Of a DNA stretch of 64,000 bases, positions 33,963 through 46,458 are shown in pieces. Positions within the stretch are counted from its first letter, which is position 1. Every line of letters starts with the position of its first letter. Made by a program: the position numbers and the translations under genes. The notes under the pieces are model-generated. The model worked only from the letters and a program-made list of their open reading frames with translations, made no database searches and had not been told where the DNA came from. Origin of the DNA: Adiantum capillus-veneris (taxonomy: Eukaryota > Streptophyta > Polypodiopsida > Polypodiales > Pteridaceae); NCBI GenBank assembly GCA_014529385.2, contig CM043942.1:34942469-35006468 (forward strand). The letters run 5' to 3'.

Positions 33963-35557
33963 TGTCATAATAACTAACATCTTATTCTCCTAACTGATTT
34001 TCTCATGTTAAACTGATCATTTAATATGGGGAAGTGCCAGGGGAGGAAAAACTAGAATATTGGTTAAGCTGGCAGACCAACCACAGTAGGGATCTAAAGG
34101 AGGGAAAATAGGGATGAAAAGGGGGGGCCATCTGCTGCAGAAGAACAATGTGCAACAATGGGCTTTAAAGACCCTAGGGTTCAACCCATTAAGACTTCCA
34201 AAATGCTAAGGTTTCAAAATTCAAGGTTGTGTCCAAAGGTCAAAAGCTTAGGAATATTGGATGCTTTGTGTGTGTACCGAAAGTCTTCACAACTCCTACA
34301 AAGGAGGAGGCGAGCCTTGCAAGTAGGGGATGAGAGAGAAACACACACACATACACACACACACACTTGACACACTCACAAGCCTCCTTTACACAAAGGG
34401 AATGAGGGACACATGTCAGCTCCCTAGCCCAGATGCCCACAAGGTGTACTCAAATCCTATTGGATGGCCCTGGAGGTGGACCAATGAGAATTAGGCTAGA
34501 GTAAATCTAGTTTCATTAATTTAAAACACTTAATAAAATAATCAATAAGAATTAAGATCTCTAGAAGACTATTGGATAGTCTCCCAAGGGGTCTAATGAG
34601 CATTCAGGAGCCCAATGGCTTGCCTGATTCCTATTGGCCAAGAGACAAAGGGGTCCAATGTGAGTCTAGTTGCATTAATTAATTACCTAACGCTCTCACA
34701 AAAGGGGAAAGGGGGACACATGTCAGAAAGCTATCACTTATGCTCCTTAAATCCTGTTGGCTAAGACTGGAGAGGTCCAATGGGGTGGTAGCATGAGCAA
34801 ATAGCAAGAGGGGTCGACCAAGAGAGAGAGGGGACTGAATTTCTCAAGGAAGTATTGCATACACACTCACACTAGTCCATGTGTGAAGCAAGAAGATTCT
34901 CTCTCTCCTTCTCAAGCTTTAATGGAAAGCTTATCACCTACTCCAAGCTTGTGAGAAGGGAGGCCTACACCAACAACTCTTGGCTTTGTGATGCAAATCC
35001 AACCAAGAGACAAGCTTCAATGCATGCTCATCTCCTCTACCATGCTAATTACTAAGCTATGCTATGCTAATATGACTGATTATGTGAGGAGATGTACATC
35101 TTTATTGTAAGACCACTATTTCTTCTTCTCAATCTACTCTTATACCCCGCTAGCTCTCACCATCTTTGAAGGTGTGTGAGGTCTTGGGTTTGAGACCGTG
35201 AGGGAATCGATGTTGTGTTTTATAAGTGTTTTGCTTAGTGCTTGAAGTTTCCATCTTCATTGCACTAGCTAAGATTTGTATTGTAAAATGTCTCTCTTGA
35301 TGGAAGAAACCATAATACAAAGACTTTTGGAGGGGGGACCGGCTCCATGTAAATCGGGTCCTCAACTATTGTCAATAGCTTAATTTCTCTCTCTTTTGAA
35401 GTATTGTTCATGCTATCTAACTAGGTGTTATACTTTTTGTTGCTCTCTCCACCCAAGCACTCTTGTTAGTCTCATTAGGAGTCTATTCTAATGAAATTCT
35501 CACTATGTTCATGCTATTGTCTGCTACAGACAAGTTACTTAGCCATTATATGTTACA
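33963..35557 (+). repeat. Gypsy-2 5' LTR
   Basis: 1595 bp, TGTCATAATAAC...ATGTTACA. Its first 70 bp are clearly related to the Gypsy-1 LTR start. It contains a CA tract at about 34341-34366 and a G-rich run near 34120. Confidence 0.85.
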
Positions 35558-35558
35558 T

Positions 35559-35570
35559 TGGTATCAGAGC
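35559..35570 (+). promoter_or_regulatory. Gypsy-2 primer-binding site
   Basis: TGGTATCAGAGC, an exact tRNA-Met complement, two bases after the LTR. Confidence 0.9.
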
Positions 35571-35897
35571 ACAAGGTTTCTCTTTTCTTGCTCAAGAAGG
35601 GAGGTCCTCAAGCTAGCTATAAATGGTTGGTACTATTAATTGCATTTGAGTAAGTAGAATAGAGATTTTTCAGCCTTGTAGTGCACCTGCCTTCGTGCAG
35701 ACAACGGGGCGTCACCATCGAGAGCTATGGTCTTCATAGTGGAGTCCTACGGGGCTTGCCTACGGCTTGACAAGAGCCGGTGCTGTTTTGGTGTTGAACG
35801 ACCCTCTTTTCTATTCCTTGCAAATAATGGTATTCGCGCCACGGGTATAGTAGCTTGAGTGCTTTTTCTAAAGGGATAAAGAGGAGTAGCAACTAGG

Positions 35898-36124
35898 TGT
35901 TACCATATACTTGTGGTAGTGATGTGTGTGAAGACACTAGGATTGCCAGGGCATTTTTTCCCTCTTTAGGAGGTTTTTTTCCCCGTGCATTGTATATACA
36001 CCCATCACTCTAGGGCTATCTATCTTTCCATTGCACACTAAGCTATACACTCTCTATTGTGTTCCTTGAGCTTCCTTCGTCTTCTCCAAGCTCTGTGTGT
36101 TTCTCTGCAACCCTAATTCCAACA
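35898..36124 (+). repeat. Copia-4 5' LTR
   Basis: 227 bp, TGTTACCATATA...CCAACA. Confidence 0.95.
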
Positions 36125-36126
36125 AT

Positions 36127-36138
36127 TGGTATCAGAGC
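36127..36138 (+). promoter_or_regulatory. Copia-4 primer-binding site
   Basis: TGGTATCAGAGC, two bases after the LTR. Confidence 0.93.
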
Positions 36139-36486
36139 AGGTTGCGTCCTCTCGGGCTTAGTCGCCAGCTGCTCCAATACACGCCTGCTCACTTTCTCTG
36201 ATTTCAGTGAGCTTTGGCGAGTGTTCACAGGTCGAAAAATCCTTCGGGAGCGCTCGTAGAGCATGGTGTGCTCAGATTTTCGATTTGGACTCATTTAGGC
36301 CTCCGTTTCCACTACAGGCAGTACTGCATAGGCTATTTCGTCATTTTGTGCAGAATTTTTGTCAGTGTCGTTTTCTGCATAACATGTGCCTTATAGTCTT
36401 CTACGGTTTGTGCTATATAGCACGTGTTGTTCCCGCTCCGTTTCTCCTATTTTCGGGCAGTTTTCACATCAGGTGCAACATTTACC

Positions 36487-37504
36487 ATGGCTGACAACAA
36501 CAACACAGATGTGTTCAAGATGTTTGCTCCTGAGGACAGGTTGGATGGGGACAACTACCCTATGTGGGCTTATATGATGCAACATGTTCTTGTGTCAAAG
36601 GGCGTCTGGAAAATTGTGTAGGGCATTGATGTACGTCCTGGTTCTGAGGATGTAGGCGATGTTGAGGATGTTGCAGGTCTTGCTGCAAGGATTGCTGTTG
36701 TTAGAGTTGTTTTGCCTACGGCAGAACATGCTCATTGTGATGTTAAGGATGTGCAGGCTCATGCATTGATTGTGTTGTCTGTGAAGCGCACCATTGTTCC
36801 TCACATCCGTTCAATGAAATCTGCAAAACAGGCTTGGGATATTCTAGCAGGTCTTTATGCAAGCTGCAATGAGGCTAAAATTGCTTTGCTGCGTAAAGAG
36901 CTGGAATCGAAGATTATGCATGAGGAAGATGATATGGACATTTTCCTTGCTGGTGTCAAGGATATCAATGAGCAACTTATTTTTGCAGTGAAGTCATTTC
37001 AGACAGTTCCCTTGTGCAGACTGTTCTTGATGCCTTACCAGATTCTTACCAGACTTTTGCTAGTACTTTGACACTTATGACCCAAGGAAATCCTTAAGTT
37101 GTCAAGTTTGATGCATTATGCACATTGCTGTTGCAAGAGTCACTTTCAGAAAAAACACGACTAGGCAGCGTGCAGTTGAACAGGCTTTTATTGCTTCTCA
37201 GAGAAAGGGTGGTAACAGTAATGCAGCCACTTCTTATGGTTCTGCTACGAGTGGAAAAACTTCTGTTCCTAATGCTTCTGCTGGCACCACTTCGTCTGGC
37301 AATTCTGGTGATAAGGGCAAAAAGAAGATGCGTTGCCATTATTGTAAAGCCAATGATCACTTGATCAAGTCGTGTCCTAAGTTGAAGGCCAAAGAGGCTA
37401 AGAAGAAAGAGGGTGGTTCCACTGCAAATGCTGGTTCCACTACAAATGCAGCCATTGTTGAGTCTTCTGTGGAAGGAGACTGTGTTGCTGATGTTGATGC
37501 ATAA
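36487..37504 (+). pseudogene. Copia-4 gag
   Basis: Starts MADNNNTDVFKMFAPEDRLD and continues with the copia gag (UBN2-type) region (AWDILAGLYASCNEAKIALL). It ends with a complete knuckle, CHYCKANDHLIKSC (CX2CX4HX4C), followed by a Lys-rich tail. Breaks are a TAG at 36619-36621 after VWKIV, a frameshift near 36990, a TAA after ITQGNP-type sequence near 37096, and a TAA at 37501-37503. Gag packages the RNA (family knowledge). Confidence 0.9.
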
Positions 37505-38758
37505 TGGGCTTTTAGCGCAGAGTGCACTTACAATCCTGCTGTCCATGATGCATGCTTGTCAGTTGCTGCAGATTCACATGTGTGGTATTTCGACAGTGGT
37601 GCTACAAAGCACATTACCTCACATCGTGAATTGTTTACCTCTCTCGAGTCTGTCCCTCATGGGAATTCAGCCACTTGTGCTAACAAGGCCTCTTATCCAG
37701 TTCACGGAGTTGGAAAGATTATGCTTACTGCTGCTAATGGCAGTTCTTTCACACTTGTTGATGCACTTTATGTACCTGGGATCAAGAAGAATCTCTTGTC
37801 TGTATGTGCACTTGCTAGACTTGGACTTGTAGTCAAATTTGTGGATGACAGATGTACAGTTCATGATCTCAGTTTTGGTAATGAAATTGTTGCATCTGGC
37901 CTTTTGTGCCGTGGGCTGTATAAGCTCACTTTGTATGACAAGTGTGGAATTTTTTTTGCAAATGCTGTTGTAGATTCAAGGGCTATTTCAGATGCAAAAC
38001 TTTGGCATGCACGTTTTGGTCATCTGAATTTTGCCAGTTTGCTGCGTTTGCAGAAATCTGATATGGTTGCTTCTTTGCCACCTCTTGAAGCACCTGTCAA
38101 ACATGTTTGTGAAGGCTGTATTTTGGGTAAGATGCAGCGTTCTAAATTTCCAAAGGATGGTTCAGTTCGGGCCACATGCAGGTTGCAGCTTGTGCATAGT
38201 GATGTTTGTGGGCCCATGCAAACTCCGTCTCATGAATTTAATGCATTTCTGGCTAGTCGTAGGATAAAACACCAATGTACAATGCCTTATACACCTCAGC
38301 AAAATGGTGTTGCTGAGAGGAAAAACAGGTCACTGACGGAAATGGCATGTTGTATGGTCAAAAGTCAAGCTTTACCGCATTCTGTTTGGCTTGAAGCCAT
38401 CATGTGTGCCATTTATGTACTTAACAGGTGTCCTACGGAAGCTTTGCAGTCTATTACTCCATATGAAGCATGGCATGATAGAAAGCCTTCTATTGAGCAC
38501 ATGCGTGTTTTTGGCTGTTTGGCATATGCTTTGGTGCCACAAGTACAACGCAGAAAATTGGATGATAAGGCTGTCAAATGTATTTTTGTTGGTTATAGTG
38601 CTGAAAGCAAACGTTACAGGTTACAGGATGTAGTGTTTGTGGAAGATTCTGTTCAGCCCTTGCTGTCATGTACTAGAGACAGTAATGTAAGCTCAAAGGA
38701 CATTTATGACACTTTGTTGCCTCTTTTCAGTGGTGGAGGGTTTCTGAAAATGTTCTAG
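37505..38758 (+). pseudogene. Copia-4 protease and integrase with internal deletion
   Basis: An open frame of about 400 codons from 37556. The protease is VWYFDSGATKHITSH with an intact DSG. The zinc region HARFGHLN...HVCEGCILGKMQ and the first catalytic Asp (LVHSDVCGPM) follow. Positions near 38230 then jump from GPMQTPS to HEFNAFLASRR, removing about 190 bp that Copia-1 still has, including the second catalytic Asp. The third acidic residue is kept (NGVAERKNRS). The frame ends in TAG at 38756-38758 after a small deletion in the linker. Confidence 0.92.
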
Positions 38759-40510
38759 ATCAGCCTATTACTGATGCAGATGTACATGATGTACTTCATG
38801 AGGAAAGGGCTGAAAATGAGTAGGCTAGAGGTATGCCAAAATGGCTGGTGCACACTTTGCGTGACAGTAAATTGGATGCACCTTTGTCTAGTCGTACTCG
38901 TTCAGGCTCTCGCCATGCATCTTATGCATCAGATTGTTATGCTTTGACTGTGTCTAGCTTACATGATGTTGAGGAGCCTTTGTCTTTTGATGAAGCACAG
39001 AATTCAGAAAATTGGATGGCTGCCATGCAATCAGAATATGATGCACGTATAGAAAATGACACATGGACTTTATCTGACTTGCCTCCTGGCAAAAAGGCCA
39101 TTGGTACGAAGTGGGTTTACAAGTTGAAACGCAAACCGGATGGTGAGATTGATCGCCATAAGGCTCGACTTGTTGCAAAGGGTTATGCACACCAAAAAGG
39201 CATAGATTATGAAGAGAATTTTGCTCCCACTTGTCGTATGACTACTGTGCGTTTTCTATGTGCATTGGCAGCTCATTTTGGTTGGGATGTACATCAATCA
39301 GACATTTACTTCTTTCTTGAATGGTGACATATTTGAGGAAGTTTATGTAACGCAGCCTCCCGGTTTTGTCATAAAAGGACAAGAGGACAAAGTGTGCAAA
39401 TGTAACAAGGCTTTGTATGGGTTGAAGCAATCTCCTCGTGCTTGGTATGAGAAAGCTGACACTCATTTGGTCAAACAAGGCTTTCGTAACAGTCCAACAG
39501 AAAGCACATCGTATGTAAAGCGTGAGGGTATTGTACTTCTCATTGTGGTTCTTTATGTTGATGATTTGCTAATCACTGGACCAAATCAGAGACATATTGC
39601 TGAATTTAAGGCTGATTTGACTGCTACTTTCAAGATGAAAGATTTGGGGCTGTTGCATCATTATTTGGGTATACAGTTTAAGGAGTGTGATGGTGGTATT
39701 GCCTGGTGTCAGAAAATTTACATAGAGACATTGCTATGTAAGTTTGGACTTGAGGATCGCAAACCTATTGCCACTCCCATGGAAACAGGTTTGAATTTGA
39801 GTCTACATGATGCTGGCGATCCTGCTGATGTCACGCTTTACCAAACTGATGTTGGCTGCCTCATTTATGTATGCAACACGAGGCCAGATAATCAGTTTGC
39901 AGTCTCACAAGTCAGGAGATTCATGCATAGCCCATGGTCTAAGCATTGGCAGGCTGTCAAGAGGATTTTCTTCTACCTTAGTGGCACTTTACATCTTGGC
40001 TTGTTTTATCCCAAGGGGGGATCATTGCCGCCAAACTTACATGCTTTTTATGACTTAAATTGGGCTGGTTGTTTTGAAACGCGAGTGTCCACAAGTGGTT
40101 TTTGTTTTATGCTTGGCAGTTCATGTATATCATGGTTGAGCAAGAATCAACCTACTATGGCCACTTCAAGTTGTGAGGCTGAGTACAGGGCAGTCTTCAC
40201 AGCTACGGTTGAGTGTGTATGGCTCAGACGCCTTATGGATGATTTGGGTGTTGGACAGGACACTGCCAACTCTATCTACACTGACAGTCAGAGCGCATTG
40301 GCAGTTGTGAGGAACCCAGTTTTTCATGCTCACACAAAGCACATTGAGGTGCATTACCACTATGTGAGGGAGAGGATCTCAGCAGGAGAGATCAGCTTGG
40401 CTTATGTGCCAACACAGGACAACCTTGTAGATCTTTTCACAAAGGCATTGCCTCGTGAGAAGCTTGAAGCTTTCCGCAAAGCTTTGGGCTTACTCCCCTT
40501 TGTGGACTGA
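38759..40510 (+). pseudogene. Copia-4 reverse transcriptase and RNase H
   Basis: A first part at 38833-39327 (AIGTKWVYKLKRKPDGEIDR, KARLVAKGYAHQKGIDYEE) is shifted by a one-base loss near 39315. A second open frame, 39260-40510, then runs to the natural end. The active site YVDDLLITG is intact, as are LYGLKQSPRAWYEK and KDLGLLHHYLGIQF. RNase H keeps ATSSCEAEYRAVF, YTDSQSALAV and HTKHIEVHYHYVRERI. The end LFTKALPREKLEAFRKALGL is typical for copia. Apart from the frameshift and a TAG near 38821, it is well preserved. Confidence 0.93.
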
Positions 40511-40585
40511 TCATGTCCTCAGGGCATGGGACTTCCCTTTACTCATGTGCCAGCTCTCGTTCACCGCATCACTCCAGGGGGGATT

Positions 40586-40811
40586 TGTTACCATATACTT
40601 GTGGTAGTGATGTGTGTGAACACACTAGGACTACCGGGGCATTTTTCCCTCTTTAGGAGGTTTTTTCCCCCATGCATTGTATATACGCCCATCACTCTAG
40701 GGCTATCTATCTTTCCATTGCACACTAAGTTATACTCTCTCTATTGTGTGCCTTGAGCTTCATTCGTCTTCTCCAAGCTGTGTGTGTTTCTCTGCAATTC
40801 TAATTCCAACA
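40586..40811 (+). repeat. Copia-4 3' LTR
   Basis: 226 bp, followed by the target duplication ctagg. Confidence 0.95.
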
Positions 40812-40852
40812 CTAGGGCTTGAAGTGCCAAAGTACACCTAAAAGTTGTTAGA

Positions 40853-41980
40853 ATGGCTGACAATAGTAAAGAGAGTGAAATTATAGTTGATAACTTTGAT
40901 TTTGCTAATGAGCAGGCTACTAATGATGCCCCTATTCTTGTTAACTATCTTGTTTCTAGGCTTCAACAAGCCATGGGCAATCCATCCCTCCAAAGTGAAG
41001 TGCAACGGCAGCTTTGTGCTCATGGGATTCTCCAAGCTCCCCACCATGACGAGAGTGCCTAGGAAGCCTCTTTGCAAGACTTCCAAAAGATGCCTCTCTC
41101 CGATTCGGGAAGAAGAAGAGGATCCATATGAAGGGCTCAGAAATTTGCTTCTTGATGACGCATCTCCTTCCCAAAGGAGAACTCAAGAGCCCCCACCAAA
41201 GGAACGAGAAAGAAGTGAGTCTCCTGCCACCTCAGTGGAGATGGATTCATGAAGACGGCGGGCTAAATACTCTCCATCCCTCCAAAACAGAGAAGACCAT
41301 CGTACACCTCCACACCATAATTCAAAGAGGAACAACAAAAAGCAAGAGAAAAAAAAGGTGAGAAAGAAGACACCCTCTTCTCCATCTTCTTCATCCTCTT
41401 CCTCTTATGAAAGTGATGGTGCAGACAAATAAGATCAAGGCAAGAAAAAAATGAGAAAGAGGTCACCCTCTTCTCCATCTTCCTCAAATTCTTCATCTTT
41501 TGAAGAAAGTGATGGTGCAACTTTTGAACCATGAAAAAGAAGAGGCCATAGGAATCCTATGCCACGTGGGAGAGGTGGTCCAAGCTCAAGAAGTTCAAAG
41601 AGGGAGGAAAGAGCATCTCTTTCCTTACCTACGATGGCACCTTTGGTTCTACGGACAAAGTCTTGGCCTTTATCCAACAGTTCGATGCGGCGTTTGGAGA
41701 TGAGGGCTTCACGGAGTCCTCTAAGCTACGCCATGTATCTATGCACTTTCAAAAGTTCGCTAGGCAATGGTGGTCTAGCCTACACTGATGCCAAAGACAA
41801 AGTACTCACCGAAAATGGCGAAGCTTGAAGCTCTCTCCCTACTATGAATCCATCACAAATATGTAGACAAGTTTTGGGACTTACATCTCAAAGCCACTGT
41901 ATTCAAAAGGATGGATTTTGGAGAGAAAAAGCAACAATTTTGTGCGGGTTTAACGGAAGAAATGGCAGAGTATGTCAACT
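40853..41980 (+). pseudogene. Gypsy-2 gag
   Basis: Starts MADNSKESEIIVDNFDFANE, colinear with Gypsy-1 gag, 36 bp after the Copia-4 target duplication. A basic Ser-rich region follows (SSPSSSSSSSYESDGADK, then a second similar block). The core reads FDAAFGDEGF and QKFARQWWSSL in alternating frames. About 75 bp of core (the NTWKTL region of Gypsy-1) is deleted near 41785. Several frame changes and TGA/TAA stops make it non-functional. Confidence 0.85.
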
Positions 41981-42021
41981 CCCAAAGGCCACGCACCATA
42001 TCCGCGGTTATACACTAAACT

Positions 42022-42771
42022 ATGGTGGCTTGTCAAATCAATTTCCAAACAGGGGCTAAAAGAAATTCTAAGCCTAAGGGGAAGGACAATGTCCAAAAAT
42101 CTTTTAAGGGCAATTCCAACAAAGCTAAGGAGAAGGGAGTTTACAAAGGTAAAAAAAAACTCTCTCCTGAAGAGCTTGAATGCTATCGCAAGGATAACCG
42201 CTGTTTCAAGTGCGGCGAGCAAGGGCATGCGTACCGCGCTTATCCCCAAAATTACACCCGCCATGAGCCTCCTAGAGCTACCTTGGTCGAAATCCAAGAG
42301 AAGGAAACTCACCACAAAGGATTTCCTCTATGCCATGCTTGGGGAAAGGTAAGAGAACATGATGCTTTTATTCTCTTTGACCCTGGTTCTACTCACAATT
42401 TCATATCCATAGAGTTGGCCAGCAAGCTAGTCATCCAAGCGTATGAGATGGGAGATGTCCTACCCGCATATGGTGCTTTCAAGAGGCAAGAAGCTTCAGT
42501 CAGTCCCTTAATCAGGAAATTGAGGCTCCATGTACAAATCTATGTGGACAAAGAGGACTTCTTTATCTCTCCTCTCAAGCATGAGGATGTAATCCTAGAG
42601 GCACCATGGTTTGATCGCATGGCTGCCAATGTTAAATTCTCTGAAAGGAGAATCTACTTTAGGTTCAGGGAAAAAGATATGTACATAGATGCTAAGCAAA
42701 TGGGTAACACCATACCCATTGTACATACGCAAGCTTTCAATAAGTCAATAAAGAGCTCTATTTCCGTGTAA
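42022..42771 (+). pseudogene. Gypsy-2 nucleocapsid knuckle and protease
   Basis: One open frame of about 250 codons. It holds a basic Lys-rich region, CFKCGEQGHAYRAYPQ (the last knuckle Cys replaced by Tyr), then the protease HDAFILFDPGSTHNFISIEL (active-site Asp present, DPG instead of DSG) and a downstream EAPWFDRMAANVKF block. It stops at TAA 42769-42771 before the RT linker. Confidence 0.85.
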
Positions 42772-44180
42772 ATGATTTTTGTTAAAGATTCTCAAAATGA
42801 ACCTAATGCTTTAGCAAAAGAAAATATAAACACTCACCAGGAATTAGAGTTATCCAATTTTCTCAAGGGATTTCAAGATGTCTTTATTGATGACATCCCT
42901 TGTGAGCTACCTCCTAAATGAGGCAATGATGACCATGCAATTGAACTTCTTCCAAGAAGTTCACTGCCTAATAAACCTCCTTATAGAGTTTTGCAAGCTC
43001 AACAAGAGAAGATTATGTGGCAAGTACATGAGTTAGTTGAGAAGGGCATGGTTAGGCCTAGCTCATCTCCATTTTGCTCACCTGTGTTATGAGTGCAAAA
43101 GAAAGACGACACATATCGTATGTGTGTCGACTATAGAGCACTAAATAGGATCATATCAAGAATAGGTTTCCCGTTCCACGGTAGAAGACCTATTGGATAA
43201 GCTACAAGGGTCCACCTACTTCAGTAGGATTGACCTAAAAAGTGGCTATCATCAAATAAGGATAGTTGATCAAGACATTGTCAAGACCGCATTTCACGCT
43301 ACGTTTGTTCTTTACGAATATATTCTCATGCCTTTTGGCTTGACCAATGCACCAACCACATTCAACCACTTGATGGAGAAGCTATTCAGGCCTCACCGAA
43401 CCTTACTGGAGTGTTCTTTGATCATATCATCATCTACTATAATTCATTAGACGAACACAAGCAACATCTCCATGTAATATTTCAAGTCTTAAGAGAGAAT
43501 AAACTTTATCTTAATGGAAATAAAAGTGAATTTTTCTTGCAAGAGATTTAGTATTTAGGTCACATTATCTCTCAAGATGGAATCCAAATGGATCCATCAA
43601 AGTTAGAGGTAATAAAAGGATGGCCTAAAACAAGGAATCTTCATGAACTAAGAAGCTTTATAGGTATCTCTGTATACTATATACGCTTCATAGAAGAGTT
43701 CTTACAAATTGTAGGACCATTACATGTTGTAACAAAGAAAAACGTTAGGTATACAGCCAAGGAGAACAATGCTTTCAAAAATCTAAAAGAAAAGATTATG
43801 TCTCAACCTGTGCTTACACTACCGGATCTCTCAAAGCCATTTGAGGTCCAATGTCACGCTTGTGGTGATTGCCTTGGAGATGTCTTGCTTCAAGAAGGGC
43901 ACACCATAACCTATGAAAGTCGAAGGCTCGACCCTATTGAGCAAACTCTAGGCATATATGAAAAGGAACTCCTTGCAGTTCTTCATGCCTTAGACTCATG
44001 AAAGCACTATTTATTGGGGACTCTTTTCATTGTGCGAACGGATCACCAAAGTCTTAAGTACTTCATGACGCAGACCAAGCTCTCTGACAAACAAATGAGG
44101 TGGGTAAATTTCCTTTCGCAATTTCATTTTCATATTGCTCACATTGCTGGCAAGCATAATCAAGTAGCCAATGCTCTTGC
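42772..44180 (+). pseudogene. Gypsy-2 reverse transcriptase and RNase H
   Basis: The RT opens with LPRSSLPNKPPYRVLQAQQE and MVRPSSSPFCSPVL. A TGA follows near 43090, then the CVDYRALN block. A frameshift near 43170 precedes DLKSGYHQIRIVDQD and MPFGLTNAPTTFNHLM. The active site is damaged: FFDH near 43417 instead of FFDD. RNase H reads FEVQCHACGDCLGDVL (the usual DAS replaced) and YEKELLAVLHALDS, then a TGA where Gypsy-1 has TWK. Both enzymes should be dead. Confidence 0.87.
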
Positions 44181-45645
44181 AAGACGACCGAGAGTGTATG
44201 CGGTTTCCATAGCAACTCACAATGATCTATCTTCTATGATAGATGAGTATGCTATTGATCCCGATTTTAGAGATGTGATTTTAGCCCTTGCATTAGGGAA
44301 GAAAGAGGAACCATCTACTTTACAAGATGGCTATCTTCTCTATGGCAATAGACTGTGCGTTACTAACTCACTACGTGAGAAAGTAATGTATGAATCTCAT
44401 GCTCCTCCTTATGCGGGGCATAGAGGGATTCAGTCTACCCTAAAGGGGATTGAAACATATTTCTATTGGCCTACCATGAAAGCAAACATACAAGAGTATG
44501 TTTTTAAATGTGTGTTATGCCAAAAGATGAAGTTTGATAGAGGGAAGCAACGTGGATTGCTTCAACCTTTGCCAATCCCTAATTCACCATGGGAGAGCAT
44601 ATCCATGTATTTTATCTTTGGATTGCCTAAGCCTATCCATGGGAATATGGACGATAGTAGATAGGTTCATTAAACAAGCTCATTTTACACCTATCAAAAA
44701 GACTATTAAAGCCCATCAAATGGCAACCCTCTTCATTTCACAAATCTTCAAGCACCATGGCTTGCCAATGTCCATAGTGCCGAATAGAGATCCTAGAATG
44801 ACGAGTAATTTTTGGAAGGGTCTCTTTGAGAATTTAGGGACAAGGCTAAATTTCTCTTTGGCCAATCACCCGTAAACAGATGGCCAAAGTGAAATAGCTA
44901 ACCTAACAATTCTTGATCTACTAAAAGACTATGTAACGGAAGTAGATCAAAAGTCCCAATGGGATAAATACTTACCCTTAGTGGAGTATGCCTACAATAA
45001 CACTATACATACTTCCACGAGAAAAGAACCTTTTGAGGTAATTGAGGGAAGATAAAAAAGTCCCCTGCTACTTAAGGTACACGGGAAGATCTTCACTGCA
45101 GATGAGTATAGCCGAGACCTACAAGAATCTTTTCAAAAGATTAAGGATGCTATCTTTATCTATCAGCAAAGGCAAAAGGCTGCTGCTGATAAGCACAGAG
45201 GAGCCGAAGCCTTTAAAGAAAATGATTGAGTCTTACTTAAATTTTCGAAGGCTCGATTAAGGCACACGACGGACAAGAATCCTACGGGACACCAAAAGTA
45301 CTATATAAGTTAGCAAAAAGGTACTATGGTCCCTTCCAAATTCTTAGATCAATCAATGAGATGGCCAATCAACTCAAGTTGCCCAGCCATTGGCTTATAC
45401 ACAATGCTTTCCATGTGAGCCTACTAAAGCCTTACAAAGGAGAGTCACCTCAAGAACCAACTATTGAAGACCCACCGGAGATCGAGGACCAAAAAGAGGT
45501 GCTGCAACCCGAGTCCAACCATTCTCCGAAATGAAGACAAGGTATTAAGAGGCGTTAAGACTATCCAACAATATCTTATTAAGTTTAAGAATTATCCTTT
45601 TGAAGATGCTAGATGGATGCAAGGCATACAATTTAAGGATAACCT
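44181..45645 (+). pseudogene. Gypsy-2 integrase and chromodomain
   Basis: The zinc region HAPPYAGHRG...CVLCQKMK is complete. The core has SMYFIFGLPKPIHG (first Asp replaced by Tyr relative to SMDF), a frameshift, and SIVPNRDPRMTSNF (catalytic Asp replaced by Asn). A TAA follows before the TDGQSEIANLT region, which keeps its Glu. The C-terminal part (KYYISLAKRYYGPFQIL, LIHNAFHVSLLKPY) leads to the chromodomain (YLIKFKNYPFEDARWMQGIQ). That domain runs directly into the CA repeat of the 3' LTR at 45646. Confidence 0.88.
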
Positions 45646-45648
45646 AAA

Positions 45649-45693
<45 letters not shown>

Positions 45694-45844
45694 AGCCTCC
45701 TTTACACAAAGGGAACGAGGGACATATGTCAACTCCCTAGCCCAGATGCCCACAAGGTGTACTTAAATCCTATTGGATGGCCATGGAGGTGGACCAATAA
45801 GAATTAAGCTAGAGTAAATCTAGTTTAATTAATTTAAAACACTT
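45646..45844 (+). repeat. Gypsy-2 3' LTR, fragment 1, with (CA)20
   Basis: Begins inside the CA tract (45649-45688) and matches the 5' LTR from about 34345 to 34534. The LTR start, the polypurine tract and the gag-pol end are absent. Confidence 0.9.
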
Positions 45845-46249
45845 CATTAGGAGAAATATGAACCTTTCATGGGCCTTGTAAGGAATCCTAATTTTTAGGG
45901 ATTAAGGCTAATGGTGTGTAGGGTTAAGGGCACAAGGGCATTCAAGAAGCTAGTTTTGAGTAGGCTTTTCTAGCCTTTTTTTAAGACACATATAGGATGT
46001 GGACCTAAGAGGTCACCTTCTCTCTCTAGCTTTTTGAAAGTGAAGGGAGTAAAGAGGTGTGGCCACATCATCAAAAACGTGGATCACTAAGAGCCAAAAT
46101 TTGATTTTTTTTTGAAAAAGTTATTTTTACTTATTTTTGACTTAAAAACTCCCCCCCAACATATATCCATATCAAAAAAAGTATTTTTTGACATTTTTTT
46201 AAACTTACAAGCACTAAAAGTCCAATTTTTCAAAAAAAACTCCCAAAAA

Positions 46250-46413
46250 AAAAAAACCTTTCTTCTCTCTTCCTCCTCCCTCCTTTCTCCCTCTCCTCTC
46301 CCTCCCTGTCCCCTTCTCTCCTCCTCCTCCCCTCTCTCTCCCTCTCCCCCACTGTTCCCTTCTCTCCTCCCATGTTCCTTCCTCTCCCTCCCTGCCCCCT
46401 TCTCTCCTCCTTC

Positions 46414-46458
<45 letters not shown>

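Larger units (their letters stand above)
35898..40811 (+). mobile_element. Copia-4: near-full-length Ty1/copia element
   Basis: 4914 bp with two LTRs (227 and 226 bp) and a perfect 5-bp target duplication, ctagg, at 35893-35897 and 40812-40816. Primer site TGGTATCAGAGC is at 36127-36138 and the polypurine tract AGGGGGGAT at about 40576-40584. Domain order is gag, PR, IN, RT, RH. It is the same family as Copia-1. The LTRs differ at roughly 15 positions by eye. It sits in the Gypsy-2 leader. Confidence 0.95.
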
